A stretch of 64,000 nucleotides of DNA from Balaenoptera acutorostrata (lineage: Eukaryota > Chordata > Mammalia > Artiodactyla > Balaenopteridae), in the NCBI RefSeq assembly GCF_949987535.1, contig NC_080075.1, forward strand, positions 1,612,001-1,676,000. The letters run 5' to 3'. The notes below the pieces were generated by a model. That model searched no databases and was not told where the DNA came from. It was given only the letters and a program-made list of their open reading frames with translations. Positions 10,135-21,869 of this stretch are shown piece after piece; position 1 is the stretch's first letter; each line of letters starts with the position of its first letter. Made by a program: the position numbers and the translations under genes.

Positions 10135-13100
10135 AGTGAAACGACACAGCAAAAACCTTGCTTTCCTTTTCTTAAATAGGCAACTCCTTCTCAGGACAGC
10201 ATTTCAGAATTTCATAGCTCTTAAGTTTTCCTCAGTCTTCCTTTAACTGAGCTGATTCTTCACTTCTGCCTTTATGCAGTCAGGTTCACATCTGCCCGCA
10301 GTGTGATGATTAATGGCTGCATAAAAGCACAACCTGAGTGGGAATTTGCCTGAAAGTATTGTTTTGAAGTGGCTGCAAAACAAATCAGAATTGCCTTCAG
10401 GATTCTTAGAGGGAGGATGGATTAGGCCTCAGCAATGTTACCATCACTGACCAGGTAAAAACCCCTTTATTTCAGGAAACTTGACTCTCATTAATTCTTT
10501 AATTCTCTCCTCTCTCCCTTTCTTCCATTCACTCTTGCAGCTTTTGCTTTATTGGAAAAATGCCTCTCTTCATTTGCTTATATCTTCTGGTCCTAGGAGC
10601 ATAGTAGGTACATGCATATTTGCTGTATGAATAAATGATGAATCTACCCATCCTTGATGACAGAGTCTTCTAATAATTTGTTACATCTACAGAGACATTT
10701 GAAGCTTAGTCTAAAGGCAAACATAGCTCGTTAATAAAGATAATATCTGCCAGCACAGAAATATTATTAAATTAAAAATAAGCTTAGAATGATGTTTTGT
10801 GATGAGTCACATTATCGAAATTAGAATGCGTTTTGTAACTTCTCCTTTTCAACTACTTGAGCACTTTTGCTGAGTACTTCTAGTTCTGTTGAGTTTCGTT
10901 GTTGCAGATTGTTCTTTAGAGAGTTTTTAATTAGTTTTAATTTGGAAAAAGAACATTTTTGTGTTCTGTGATTAAAACTGTCAAAATAATATGAATAAAG
11001 AATATACTTCTTTTGTACGCACATGGAAATTCATGATTACACTCATCTAATCTGTAAATAATTTTTCCCCTATGTCACTTTCTAATTATTTTGCACAAAG
11101 TTTTACTCATATTGGTAATGATTATGACAGGTCACTTGCAAGTTTATTTGGCATCTTTACTGCATGTTTTGCAATGGACTTTCCTTCCAATCATATTAAT
11201 TAATTTGGCATAACAAAAACATGTGGATGATCCCACCATCTTGTAACTTTGTGCTAGTTGGGAGATTATTATGTAATGTACATTATGAAAAATAATAACC
11301 TAATAATGTCTTAGGAGTTACTGCCGAAGATCAGGGCACACTTTTGACAAAGGGGAACCTGTGACAGGAGATGGAACTTCTTTTCTCTTCCTGCTCTACT
11401 GACTTTCCTGCAATGCTGAAATTCATAAGGTGTCTTACAAGACTGTCCCACGAGATTAGCAATCAGTTATTCTTGGTGTCAAGCAATGATCAGCCGGGAG
11501 CGTTGCCTTATATTTGCTCTCCCTCCTTCTCTGTCTCAGTCATCTTTGCTGTCCTTCTGCTTCCCCATAATTTCATTTCATGATATATTAGTAGCATATA
11601 AGCTTTTGTGCTTATATATTTACAGAATTTTAAGAATAAATTTTCTAAATTGGTTCTGGGGTTTCTGGAATCTGATTGGATTTAAAGACACTAATGACCC
11701 TATTTCCAGTAGTAATGAGAGAACCGATAGCTCATGGCATGGTCTGGCAACAGAGATACAAAGTATCACTGTTGGAGACTCCTAGTCAAAGAGCTACAGG
11801 AAATGAGAATGTCAGTGAACAAGTATATGACACTTTTGAACATTTTTACCAAATTAACAAGTATAATGAGGTTGGCTAGTTACTCCTAAGGTCACTGGAC
11901 AAAGTGGGGAAAGAAAGGGGTGGGGTGAGGTATTTGAATACCCAGCTCAAGTACCACAAAAATGACCTGAAAGCTTCTGTGACTATCCTGAAAGACACCT
12001 TCGTCTCCTGTAGCTGCTGGGCTGGGATTATGGAAAATCAGACTCAGAATCTCATGCTGCAAAAGGCTGAATTACACTGCTAGTTGAGAAACCCCTGCAT
12101 TCTCTCTCTAGCCTCCAGGGCAGGCACAGAATTCAGCAAGCATCCCTTGAACAAAATGAAATACGTATTTGAGGTTATTCAAGTTTCCCTTTTTTCCCTC
12201 CAGTCCCATTTGGCTGCTTCAGGTTTTGTTTGTTTCCTTTCCCCCCGACCTGGGGCTTTTCGGGACCTGCCTGATTCATACAGCTCGTGTCTACAGCTGG
12301 CAGATGGCCCCGGATGGGAGGAGGAGCATGGTACCCACAGCTCCCCTGGGAAGGCTTCTCCTCTCTGGGATTGTATTTCATCTAGTTTTCTTCAATCCCA
12401 TAACTATCCCAAGCCTTTAAAATTAGACAATTTCTGTAAATTATCTGTTTTTTCCCTAAAGTTTGCAGAGGTGACCCTGCCTTGTGCAACCCACTCTGTG
12501 CTACCTAGAACCGTGGAATCCTTCACAAACACTTTTTCTTAAGGTTTAACTAGAGCAGGTCTCTGAATGCTGACTAGGAAAATAACTTCGGGGTACTATT
12601 AGCCTAGTTCTGAAAGTTTTCCTCTAAATATAACTTTCTTTTAAGTATTAAGGGCATGTATTAATAATCTATTTCTTCATTACCAAAATTATTAATTAGG
12701 TTTAGCCTCACAGATCCTTCTTTTTTTCTTTCTCTCCTGCTTTCTGCTGCTTCCATGCCAGTTTGGGCCTTTTATCATGGAAAACATATATGAAATAACT
12801 TCCCAACAACCCTTCTAGCTGTTAACTTATGTCCCTTGTCGCCATGAGTTTTCAAACACAGCTTTATATTTAGTTCAGCTAAAGACAGAAAGATTCATTA
12901 GGACGCATTGGAGAAAAGAAAGATTTTTAGCCAAAAGAAAAGATGTTTCAAAGTCGTATATTTTCCAACATTTCAAGAAATGTTCTTGGAAGCTGTTGTA
13001 CTTCTGAGGGCAAAATTTGGGGACCAATTGAAGGTAATCATGAGAAATAAAATTTCTGGTAATAATAATAATAATAGAGCTCTTAGGAGAAAGGAAACCT

Positions 13101-13535
13101 CCCAAAGAAGACTTCACAAGATGCTGATTCTGCCACGAAATGAAGCTTTGCACTCCTTGTTACCAGAATTGCTCCCTGATGGTTAAACTGTCCATGTCAC
13201 GTATGTGGCTTTGACTAGAGAGTTACACCAGTTAATCCCTAGGAATTTTTCCCATCTAATATTTTATGACTTAATTAGACACAGGGTAGTGCTAAAGAAA
13301 GACAAGGGATTGGACCAGTTGGTGGTGGGAAAGAAGGGAGCAGGGAGAAAGAGAAGCCTCTTCAAAAATGCAGAGGTTTGTTGAATATGTAATACTTACA
13401 TTTATAAATATATATTTCATGTTTATTTAATATATACAAATATGTGTGAATGCAGGTATATGTATGTGTGCATATATATGAGCATGTATATAAACATACA
13501 TATATATAACTGTACATATATACATACCTTATATT
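10135..13535. other. 3.4 kb unclassified AT-rich DNA, no gene seen
   Basis: Largely single-copy-looking sequence. Frames of up to about 150 codons (for example 12084-12542) show no domain, signal or family resemblance. There is an ATA trinucleotide run near 13060-13075. At 13430-13530 there is a TATATG-type AT-rich patch. I see no splice-consistent exon set. Confidence 0.4.
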
Positions 13536-13539
13536 TTAC

Positions 13540-13745
13540 TTTTATATGTAAAAGAGCTCGGGGTTTATACATTATTATGTAACCTGCTTTTCCCACTCAA
13601 TACATAGTGTTTCCACGTCATTACATATTTTTCCATAACCTGATTTTAGTGACCATGAAATACTTTATTGTATTGAATTGGCCATAATTTATTAGACAAG
13701 CTTCCCTTAATTGGACATTTGGTTTATGTCTAATTTTTACTTTTT
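13540..13745 (-). mobile_element. possible old L1M fragment, antisense
   Basis: 'tgtaacctgcttttcccactcaatacatag', 'cacgtcattacatatttttccataacctgattttagtgaccatg' and 'ttaattggacatttggtttatgtctaatttttac' resemble an antisense old-L1 3' region. Strongly diverged. Confidence 0.4.
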
Positions 13746-14109
13746 AAGGAAAGGTAAAAATTGATGGACTTTATAGAGATCTTTATCCATCCAGAAAGTT
13801 TGCTATTATAGTACAGAGTGTCATGTTCAAACAGCATTGCCTAAGTGGATAATAATGGAGTGTTTTTCACACCTCACTAGTAATTTTTTAAACAGATTAT
13901 TTGAAAAAGGAGTAATTCTTTTGAATAACATGTAAATGGCAGGCCCTGTGAGATCCGGTTCCCTCGAGACACACCAGATTGTACACACAGTTGAGTGATT
14001 AGAGAACAACAGCAGAGCATGCCATGCGGTGAGGCAATAGCCTATATGTTCCCTTTGGGAGGAAATGATACTCAGGGATGAAAAGTTTATGCTATTATTC
14101 TACTTACTT

Positions 14110-14235
14110 AGCATTTACAAAAGCACTTGCTCTACGAAAAGATTTCTAAACATAAATTATTTTACCTCATTCTCATGAAACTATATTATCACCAATGAAA
14201 ACAGAGTTTCCTACAAACTTATTCCCCTGGTTTAA
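14110..14235 (+). mobile_element. MIR-like SINE fragment
   Basis: 'acttagcatttacaaaagcacttgctctacgaaaagatttc...cctcattctcatgaaactatattatcacc' follows the core order of MIR. Diverged; moderate confidence. Confidence 0.4.
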
Positions 14236-14239
14236 CATG

Positions 14240-15665
14240 GCATGGAAGTTCTGATGAGTGAATAGCTAAAACTGTTAACTTTTTTGATTTGGTGCTTCCC
14301 TAGTACCTGCCTGATCTTCAGCATTTTTGTTATATTACAGATTCGATCACATAACCCTCCCTAAGACTGATTAGCAGAGCTAAGACCATTCTACAGAAAT
14401 TAAGAATTGAAACATAACTACAGTGCAGAAACCCACTGTCTTACTTCCCATTTCCTACAAACAGCCGAGGCAGGAATTCTTGAGTGAGCAATTTTGGACA
14501 GGGGGAGTGAGAGAAGCAAGAGAGGAAGAATAAATGTTAGGAGAATATGCTGTTAGCTGGAGACAAGCCTCCCACTTAGCCTCCGGAAGGCTGTGCAGAG
14601 TTGGTCCAACCTTGAGTCAAGGTCAAGCATTGGCAAGTGGCTTCTTTAGGGATGAGGGAGGGGACAGGAGCGTCACCAGTGAGGTGGCCCCTAGTCGGCA
14701 GAAGAGGGCTTCTCAGAGCTATTAGCAGCAGCCAGCCCCCAAAGCTCACCTGGATGGGGTACCGACAGCACCTACTATGGTCCAAAACTTGCATCACTTT
14801 GACCCACTTCCATCTGACACTGAGTTTGTGTCATCCAGATCCTGCCTCTTTAGGACTCTGGTTTGTCATGACTTTTGGAAAACTCAAACGAAGAGGACTG
14901 CTGGGACCATTACTGCACTCCTGAGGCCGTAATGCATATTCTTTATCAAATTCCTCTGCCACCTGCTCTGGATTCCCTTCTCTGGCTAGTTGATCAGTGT
15001 GTCCTGCCTCGTGGACCCAAGCTTTCACTCCTGAGAGGTCTGAGTCTGGATATCCGTGCCCTCAGCAGTCCTTGTTCTTGTATTTGCCCGTTTACAGTTA
15101 TAACAGGATATAGAAATAACCACGTGAGCGATTCTATCATCTCCATGTTACCGGGAAACCCAGCTCTGTCACAGCTTCTCCTCCCATCACCGTGTCCTAT
15201 GGGGACAGCTACCCTTGAGCTCGCAGTGGACGGGGTTGGTGACTCACTCACCTGCACGTGTCTTGTTGCCTCTGGGAACTATTTAGGAAAAAAGTCACCT
15301 GGTAGGTGTCCTGAACTTACACCGTAGATCCGTTACAGCGTGCCTACTTTTTGGAGCATTTTGACTCCTTCTTCCACAGTTTTCCATGGTCTCTACTGAA
15401 TATGGGCTCTTGCTTCTTCCCCTACTGAGCCACCCAGGAGTGTATGAGACCCTCTTCCCGGGGAACTTGCCAGGGCGTTAAGCCCTATGCCACGGTACAG
15501 GTCTCCACAGCGACACTCTTGTACTTACCTAGACGTCCACTCAGCCTGCTCTGGAACAGCCCCTCAGCTCCACACCCAGGCCTTCTCCCCTGCTTCCTTC
15601 CGGAACGTGTTTTCCAGGGATCGCAGTGTTTTCGGTGCACGATTGCTCTCCCCCGTCAGTAAACA
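14240..15665. other. unclassified GC-richer block, no gene confirmed
   Basis: Richer in G+C than its flanks and containing several overlapping frames (longest 14875-15327, 150 codons). None shows a recognisable domain, hydrophobic segment or repeat. An unrecognised LTR or an endogenous retroviral internal piece is possible, but I cannot support a name. Confidence 0.35.
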
Positions 15666-15667
15666 GG

Positions 15668-16325
15668 CCAAACATTTTAAAAGATTAGTTTTATTGAGTA
15701 TAATTGACATAAAAATCGCATATTTTTAAAGAGGACAGTTGAATAAGTTTTTTAAGGTAAGAAGCAGATTTAATAATATCACCTGTAAAGAGGTTGCAGG
15801 GAAATGGGTTGTGAGAGGACGGTCACCTCCCAGGTCTCTGCGGTTCCTGGGTGGGGCTGCCAAGGGAGGGTCCTTGGCTGCGTGCAGGAAAGAATGAAGC
15901 CACAGTAAAATGAAAGCAGAGAAGCACATTCCATGGGCAGAATGTGGTCCATCTCAGAAGGGGAGAGCCCAGTTTAATAAGTTTTGACACATAGATAAAC
16001 CTGAGAAACTATCAGCACAGTCAAGATAGTGAACATATCAACCACACTGAGAGGTATCCCCTCTCCCGACTGTGACGCCTGCCCCACATACTACCCGGCT
16101 CCTAGGTCACCACTGTCTGCTTTCTCTGACTGTAGTTTGTATGTTCTACAGTTTTCCATAAACAGAACCATGTAACCTGTACTTCTTTTTGTCCGGCTTC
16201 TCTCACTCAGCGTAATTAGTTTAAGAATCATTTGTGTTGCCACGTGTATCAGAAGTTCATACCTTTTTATTGTTGACTATTTAAGTATTCTATTCAATGT
16301 ATAACCACTGTTTACACATGCAGAA
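15668..16325 (-). mobile_element. old L1M 3' region, antisense, interrupted
   Basis: 'ttttattgagtataattgacataaaaatcgca' opens an antisense L1M 3' end. The match breaks at 15751 and resumes at 15976 with 'aataagttttgacacatagataaacctgagaaac' and 'cttctctcactcagcgtaattag..tcatttgtgttgccacgtgtatcag'. The two halves are collinear once the intervening 224 bases are removed. Confidence 0.6.
15752..15975. mobile_element. 224-bp insertion inside the L1M, flanked by 10-bp direct repeat
   Basis: Flanked by perfect copies of aataagtttt (15742-15751 and 15976-15985), as expected of a target-site duplication, and splitting an otherwise continuous L1M. The insert ('aagaggttgcagggaaatggg...gcacattccatgggcagaatgtggtcc') matches no family I can name. 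No clear A-tail or LTR ends are visible. Confidence 0.55.
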
Positions 16326-16329
16326 TTGG

Positions 16330-18050
16330 TGATATTTGTCCCCAAACTACCTTGTTCCTGTAATACAGGTTACCATTTGTATGTATCAATAACCTCATTA
16401 GATATTACATAAACAGATGAAATTTAACAAAATAGAAGAATTTTTTACTCTGAAAACAAATTATAACACCTTGGAAAGAATAGATGAAAGAAAGTTGCCT
16501 TAAAATATTGCTTCTAAATTAGGAACGGGCAGAGGAACATAGCATGCAGGGAACACAGTGTAGGTTTTAGGGTCTCCTCTGCACAGTTTCCTTGCAAGTC
16601 TGGGGGAGGCCCAACCAATGTGTTTTTGTAAAATTTGTGAAAGTAAAATATTTCAATTTCAGTTGATGAAGACCTGTGTGTTCCTCTCCACTTTACCTTC
16701 AATGATGCTTCACCTGTAACTGCGAGGTGTTGGGATGGGCAGATACCAAGTTGTAGCTAAGGGGTTGTTGAGTGAGTTGGGGGGTGCATTCACTTGGGTT
16801 TCATGCAGTATATTTGTGTGGTTTGAAGTCAGATTTCTTTTGTTATTGCGAAGTATCCTGCTGTAAGAATGACTTCCCCGAAGAGCAATACAGTTGTTAT
16901 ATGGACTCACCAGCCAGGAGCTGATCTGTAGAAAGTCTTCCAAATCCTTGGACCTGGCAAAACTCAGAAAACCCCACAATAACAAGAGCATACCAAAAAT
17001 CTGGATAATGTGTGTTGTCAATTCAGAGAGTATTAAGATTAATCACTATTCCAGAAAACTCAAACAATCCATCTGAATTTGATAGCAAACCTAAAATGTT
17101 TATGTCATTACCAGTAATGAATTGTAAAGCTAAAAGCTCAATAATAAAAACAAAGTTTCCATCAATAATTCTAGAGGAAAGATAAAGTGATCTTTCTGTT
17201 CTCTTTGTAATCAGTGACATTACAATAGTTTTGTCATAAAGAAAAGCAATCAAAATTAGGCAGCCTAAAAGGGAACCGAAAATAGAGTTATGTCAAACAG
17301 TTGATTATTAAAAAATTCTATTTGGACAATTTTGTGGTAGTTATTAGTTCTTTGAAAAATTTTATTTTGTTGTGATTACTTTTCTCCTTCTAAATAAATA
17401 TGCACTTTCTTACCTAACTTTATCTTCACAAATTTGTATTGTTTTTCATAAATAGATCACACAATTATATCATTTTCAGAACCCCAAAACTTACATTCAC
17501 TCTGTGAACAAGACAGCAGTAAATGTTTGGAGAGAAAAATTATAACATTTTGAAGGCACCTGTATTTAGTGAACAGGTCTTTAAAATTCTCATTCCACTT
17601 TAGGTTTATACCATTTTGATCAGCAGTGACACTTAAAGAATAAGCTTTGACACCACAACGTAAGATTGGAAATGAATGTGAAGTAGTATCTTGTCATAAA
17701 ACAAAATGTCTAAAGTTGTGAGTATATCATTTTTAAAGATTCCCTGCTTTAATTAATATTAATTTATTGATTCAACTGATGATCAATATCACCTTAGATA
17801 AGAGCACATCTACTACAATACAATCATGGAGTATTTACCATGTGATCCTTCCCGGCCATTTGACATTCCCCTCCCCCTCAGTCTCCATCCATCTCAACAA
17901 ACTCCCTAAGTAATCTAGGTAACTGTAATCTAAACACACACACACACAGAGTTCACGTCAAGTGTGGAGCTTATGAATTGTCCTTCTTACGCTTCTGCTA
18001 TATAGAAATTTGGAAACTTCCATGGATTTCGTTCCATTCCATTTTTATAC
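16330..18050. other. unclassified AT-rich DNA, with one exon-like frame
   Basis: No repeats recognised apart from a short (AC)8 at 17934-17949. A minus-strand frame near 16910-16992 looks exon-like (listed separately). Other frames are short and featureless. Confidence 0.4.
16910..16992 (-). other. exon-like frame: hydrophobic start plus GTGAGT donor (speculative)
   Basis: On the minus strand an ATG with G at -3 opens a peptide beginning MLLLLWGFLSFARSKDLED, with the n-region, hydrophobic core and small residues of a signal peptide. The frame runs to a leucine codon followed at once by gtgagt, a consensus 5' splice donor. Upstream the frame stays open to a tga about 20 codons back, so the exact start is uncertain. 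I recognise no protein and no partner exon. Chance is a serious alternative in 64 kb. Confidence 0.2.
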
Positions 18051-18057
18051 AACTTAC

Positions 18058-18155
18058 CCAAACTCAGGGTAGGTGGAAAACAGATGAGCTGGAATTCAAT
18101 TCCAGGGCTGTCTGACCCAAACCCCATTCTACTCCTGAGGGTCTCCAGCCTTCTC
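18058..18155 (+). mobile_element. MIR fragment
   Basis: 'gatgagctggaattcaattccagggctgtctgacccaaaccccattctac' matches the 3' half of MIR. Its 5' half is not visible. Confidence 0.5.
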
Positions 18156-18266
18156 CTAGTAACGTCCATCACTCACTCACCTTTCAGCATCCTTCTAACC
18201 TGTTCACCGTGACTAGGTTTCATTCTTAAACATGCCATGAGTTTGGTGATTCTAGATAAGCTGTGT

Positions 18267-18632
18267 TTTAGTCAGTTGGGGCTGCCATAACAAAGTACCA
18301 TAGACTCAGTGGCTTATCAACAACAGACATTCATTTCTCACAGTTCTGGAGGCTGGAAGTCTGATGTCAGGGTACCAGCATGGTTGGGCTCTGATGGGGA
18401 CCCTTTTCTGGGTTTACACTGCTGGCATCTTGTACCCTCACAGGCAGAGAGCAGAGAGAGGGGTCCCAAGTATCCTTTTTTTTTATAAAGGCACTAATCC
18501 CATTCATAAGGGCTCCATCCTTATGACCTAATTACCTCCCAAAGACCTCACCTCCAAATACCATCACAATGAGGATTAGGCTTCAAAATACTAATTTTTA
18601 GGGACAAAAACTTCAGTCCATATCAAGCCTTA
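18267..18632 (-). mobile_element. MaLR LTR (MLT1/MST type), antisense
   Basis: A nearly full antisense MaLR LTR. It runs 'gttggggctgccataacaaagtaccatagactcagtggctta', 'ttctcacagttctggaggctggaag', 'tttataaaggcactaatcccattcat', 'cctaattacctcccaaagacctcacctcc' and closes with 'aaaacttcagtccata'. The minus-strand TATA-like tttataaa context is present in this family. No internal region adjoins, so it is probably a solo LTR. Confidence 0.8.
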
Positions 18633-18639
18633 ACACCAA

Positions 18640-20325
18640 AATACATAATGTAATTGATAATCTACCGATGACCATCCTCTGCTAGGTAAATGAGCTGTTG
18701 AGTTTTAGGGAGGAACTTGTGTTTCAATGGAAAACTATGTAGGTTATCTTGATTCTAGCCTTTTTATTGCCTTTGCACTATTTTACAGCTCTGTAAGTTG
18801 TAGGTGACTGATAGCAATGCAACCTCTTGTCCGTAAACATACAGATTCATTCTTCTTCTTTCCCCATCATGAAGAGGCTCCTTTTGTATCTACCAAATTT
18901 ATTTCAACATCCCTTTACTCCATTTTCTCTTATTCCTTATGATCCTTTGAACTGGATGCAACATATTATCAATCCCTTCATTATTGAATTAAATAAAACA
19001 TGTAATATGTGTTCATTTTATATGAATCATGACGTCACTTCTTTTTGAAAATTATCCTTTAACAAAATATAAGCTAACCTGTGTGTCTTAAAACGAAATT
19101 TTATAAAGTCTTCTTTCTGACCTCCGAGTTCTCTCACGTCCTTCCACCAGTCTGTATAATTTCTGTGTCTAAATGCAGCCTTATTTTTCTCCCAGTTCTA
19201 ACTCTTGGATTGCACTGTCTCTCCTTTCTGTCAAAGTCCATGACTTTGTGACATTTCTCGTTCCTGTTTGGAGAGGAGAACTTTTCAAATTTACTTTGCG
19301 GTAAACAGCTGGACTGTGTTATGCACTATTTAGTTGTACGTAAATATATGTAATTACTCACATCTTGCATATTGAAAATTTCATGTTGTTCTTTGAGATA
19401 AGAGCCACATAGAATATTTAAAAACCTTGGGGAATTCTGTTAGATCCAGGAATATGCTGTGTGTGGTTTGAGTGACAGCTTGCTGCCTGACTAACAATGG
19501 GAACAGTAAGATAGGTGTCAGACAGGAAGCAGTGAGAACAGTGGCAAAATTAAGTGTTTGATTTAAGGAAATATAATGTGTCTTTGTTAACAGACTGGTA
19601 GTTATTTAAACCGATTTCCTTCAAAGGCTGACTAACCAACTGAAACAGAGAATGAAAACTGCACAAAGTGTCCTTTCTATAGAAGGGCTAAAGGTAGCTG
19701 AGAATGAAAGGAGTTCCAGTTCCCCCATATACACGCTTATTTTTGTTAATGGCCAGGGAAGAGCCTCTAAATGTATTATATTAGCAAGAGCTACAGGGTT
19801 TTTTTTTTTTTCCTGGCCAATTCCTGCTGCTTTTAAGGGGGTGTCAGTGTTCCCCCTTTTGCTCCTTCTCCGTTGTGCAGGCTGTCCCCACCTTGTCCAC
19901 ACCCTATCACTGCTTCAACGAAAAAGGTTACCCAGGGTTTTTAAAAAAAATGATGTTGTCGAAAAGGTTTTTAATGAAGCAAGCTCTCTAACAGAAATAG
20001 ACTTTAATACCTTGAGGCTTTGAGCCAAGAAGAAATGGTGAGATGTATTTTCATGGCTGGTTGGTTCCGTGTTCTTTTCTTTTCTTTTTTTCAGCCAGAT
20101 GTGCTGGTAGGAAATTTGAAGTGTTCCTCTTGATGTAAAAGCCTGTAGCATAAGAAGCTATTCCTACTTTGTGTGCAAGCCATTTCTTTTTCTGAGAAGT
20201 CCATAAAATCAGGCTGATAATTCACTAAGTGCTCTGTTTAAATTGAAGTCTTCTGCTTCAAAGAACATCATGTCCCGGACATTAGTCTTACTTTCTCTGA
20301 GTTCAGTGACAACCCCTCTTTTATC
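18640..20325. other. unclassified DNA, no gene seen
   Basis: Single-copy-looking sequence. The 123-codon frame at 19652-20023 runs through a poly(T) stretch and has no family resemblance; its antisense counterpart is equally open. Nothing else is supported. Confidence 0.4.
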
Positions 20326-20329
20326 TCTG

Positions 20330-20715
20330 GTGTTTGTTAAATAACAAAAATTCAACTGAGTAAATTTTAAAGATCTAACTGGCTTTTTGGAACAATTCAT
20401 GACTCGGGCATCATCCCATGTAGCAAGTAGAGAGGAGCTCACAGAGCTGTAGCTTGTGTAGGCAGGAGGGGAGGGAAAAAGAGAGAGGGTTTACCTCCCT
20501 GGCTCTGGGGGAAGGGAGGGGCCACGTGGCCTATCACCTCACTGGTGCTGACCAGAAACTTCTGAACTGATGGTTAAGACTGTATTCCTGGGGGAGGTTT
20601 AAACTGCAATTAGCTTAGGTATTGAGTTTCAGTTGTGATGTGGGCTTAGCACAAGTGACTCCATTTTGGACCCGTTGTCTCTTTTTTTAACCTGTATTTG
20701 TAAAGAACTCTGAGG
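20330..20715 (-). mobile_element. candidate ERV LTR
   Basis: 'gagtaaattttaaagatctaactggctttttggaacaattcatgactcgggc', a purine-rich central block, 'gccacgtggcctatcacctcactggtgctgacc' and 'gcacaagtgactccattttggac' look like a retroviral LTR in antisense. I recall similar endogenous LTRs but cannot name the subfamily. No clear TG/CA ends or target duplication seen. Confidence 0.45.
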
Positions 20716-20719
20716 TTGG

Positions 20720-21398
20720 TGTCCAAAATGTCTAGCCAGATATCTGAGAATTTGACTTTTCCCCTATGGAGGTGAGAAATGGCTCATTGATTGGGTGCAG
20801 GTGAGAAAATAGCTTTTGAAAGAGAAGAAGGGAAGCTGCAGGTGGAGGGAGAGATGGGTCTGGTTCAGTGAGAGGAAGGAAGCTCAAAGGAAACAGGCCC
20901 ACCTGTACGCTACATCATCAGTGTAAACAGTCAGGAAGTCAACCTCCGTTTTCCCTTACCGAAAGCACCGAAAGGTGACTTTTGTCCATTTCTGTGTCAT
21001 CAAAAGCATCAAGAAATTTGATTTTTCAAAGGAAGCTAAAACAAGCTACTAAAGTCTATGACCACATTTCATGAATATAATTTGATTTGTTCTATTTTAA
21101 AAATAATTTGTAATACACAAACCAGTTTTTGCAAAATGAAAGAAAAATCAACTCTTTGTTGTGAACAGGCTGTTTAACAGAGTAAATACATTAAGGTACC
21201 TCACTATAGACCACTGTTCCCCTGGAAAAATTAAGTGATACCGATATGAAGAAGTTCTCCATTAGAAAATGACATGTTACATAGATATGGATAAAATTCC
21301 AGAAGCAAAGGACAATAGAGCAATTTAGGAAAGGATGCTTATAATGCCCTGCAGGAAATGTTAACTGCCTCAATAGTGGACTTTAGTCTTAGCTCATC
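20720..21398. other. unclassified, no gene seen
   Basis: No recognisable repeat or coding sequence. It ends at the target-site copy of the neighbouring SINE. Confidence 0.4.
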
Positions 21399-21413
21399 AG
21401 ATGTACTCTTCCT

Positions 21414-21853
21414 GGGCTTCCCTGGTGGCACAGTGGTTGAGACTCTTCCTGCCAATGCAGGGGACACGGGTTCGAGCCCTGGTCCGGGAAGATCCCACAT
21501 GCCATGGAGCAACTAAGCCCGTGCGCCACAACCACTGAGCCTGTGCTCTAGAGCCCGTGTGCCACAACTACTGAGCCCACGAGCCACAACTACTGAGCCC
21601 GTGTGCCACAACTACTGAGCCCGTGTGCCACAACTACTGAGCCCGTGTGCCACAACTACTGAGCCTGTGCTCTAGAGCCCGTGTGCCACAACTACTGAAG
21701 CCCGCGTGCCTAGAGCCAGTGCTCCGCAACAAGAGAAGCCACGGCAATGAGAAGCCCGCGCACCGCAATGAAGAGTAGCCCCCACTCACTGCAAGTAGAG
21801 AAAGCCTGCGCGCAGCAATGAAGACCCAACACAGACAAAAAAAAAAAAAAAAA
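21414..21853 (+). mobile_element. CHR-type SINE with expanded internal minisatellite
   Basis: tRNA-derived SINE start (gggcttccctggtggcacagtgg, A-box region; gggttcgagccc, B box) and poly(A) at 21838-21854. It is flanked by agatgtactcttcct (21399-21413) and agatttactcttcct (21854-21868), a target duplication with one mismatch. Its body holds at least five tandem copies of a 22-bp unit (gagcccgtgtgcc...aactact) where the sister copy at 31 kb has two, making it about 85 bp longer. Confidence 0.95.
21537..21696 (+). repeat. 22-bp tandem array inside the SINE
   Basis: 22-bp units begin at 21551, 21573, 21595, 21617, 21639 and, after a repeated 14-bp gagcctgtgctcta spacer (21537-21550 and 21661-21674), at 21675. 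Five of the six units are identical; the one at 21573 differs (gagcccacgagcc). The spacer recurrence means the segment 21537-21660 was duplicated or unequally exchanged as a block. Confidence 0.95.
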
Positions 21854-21869
21854 GATTTACTCTTCCTTG

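Noticed and set aside
14875..15327. 150-codon frame as a retroviral or cellular exon
   Set aside because: No retroviral motif (protease, reverse transcriptase or integrase) and no domain is visible, and alternative frames on both strands are equally open.
21537..21696. CRISPR array, suggested by regular short repeats
   Set aside because: The units are contiguous without unique spacers and lie in a SINE of a mammalian genome.
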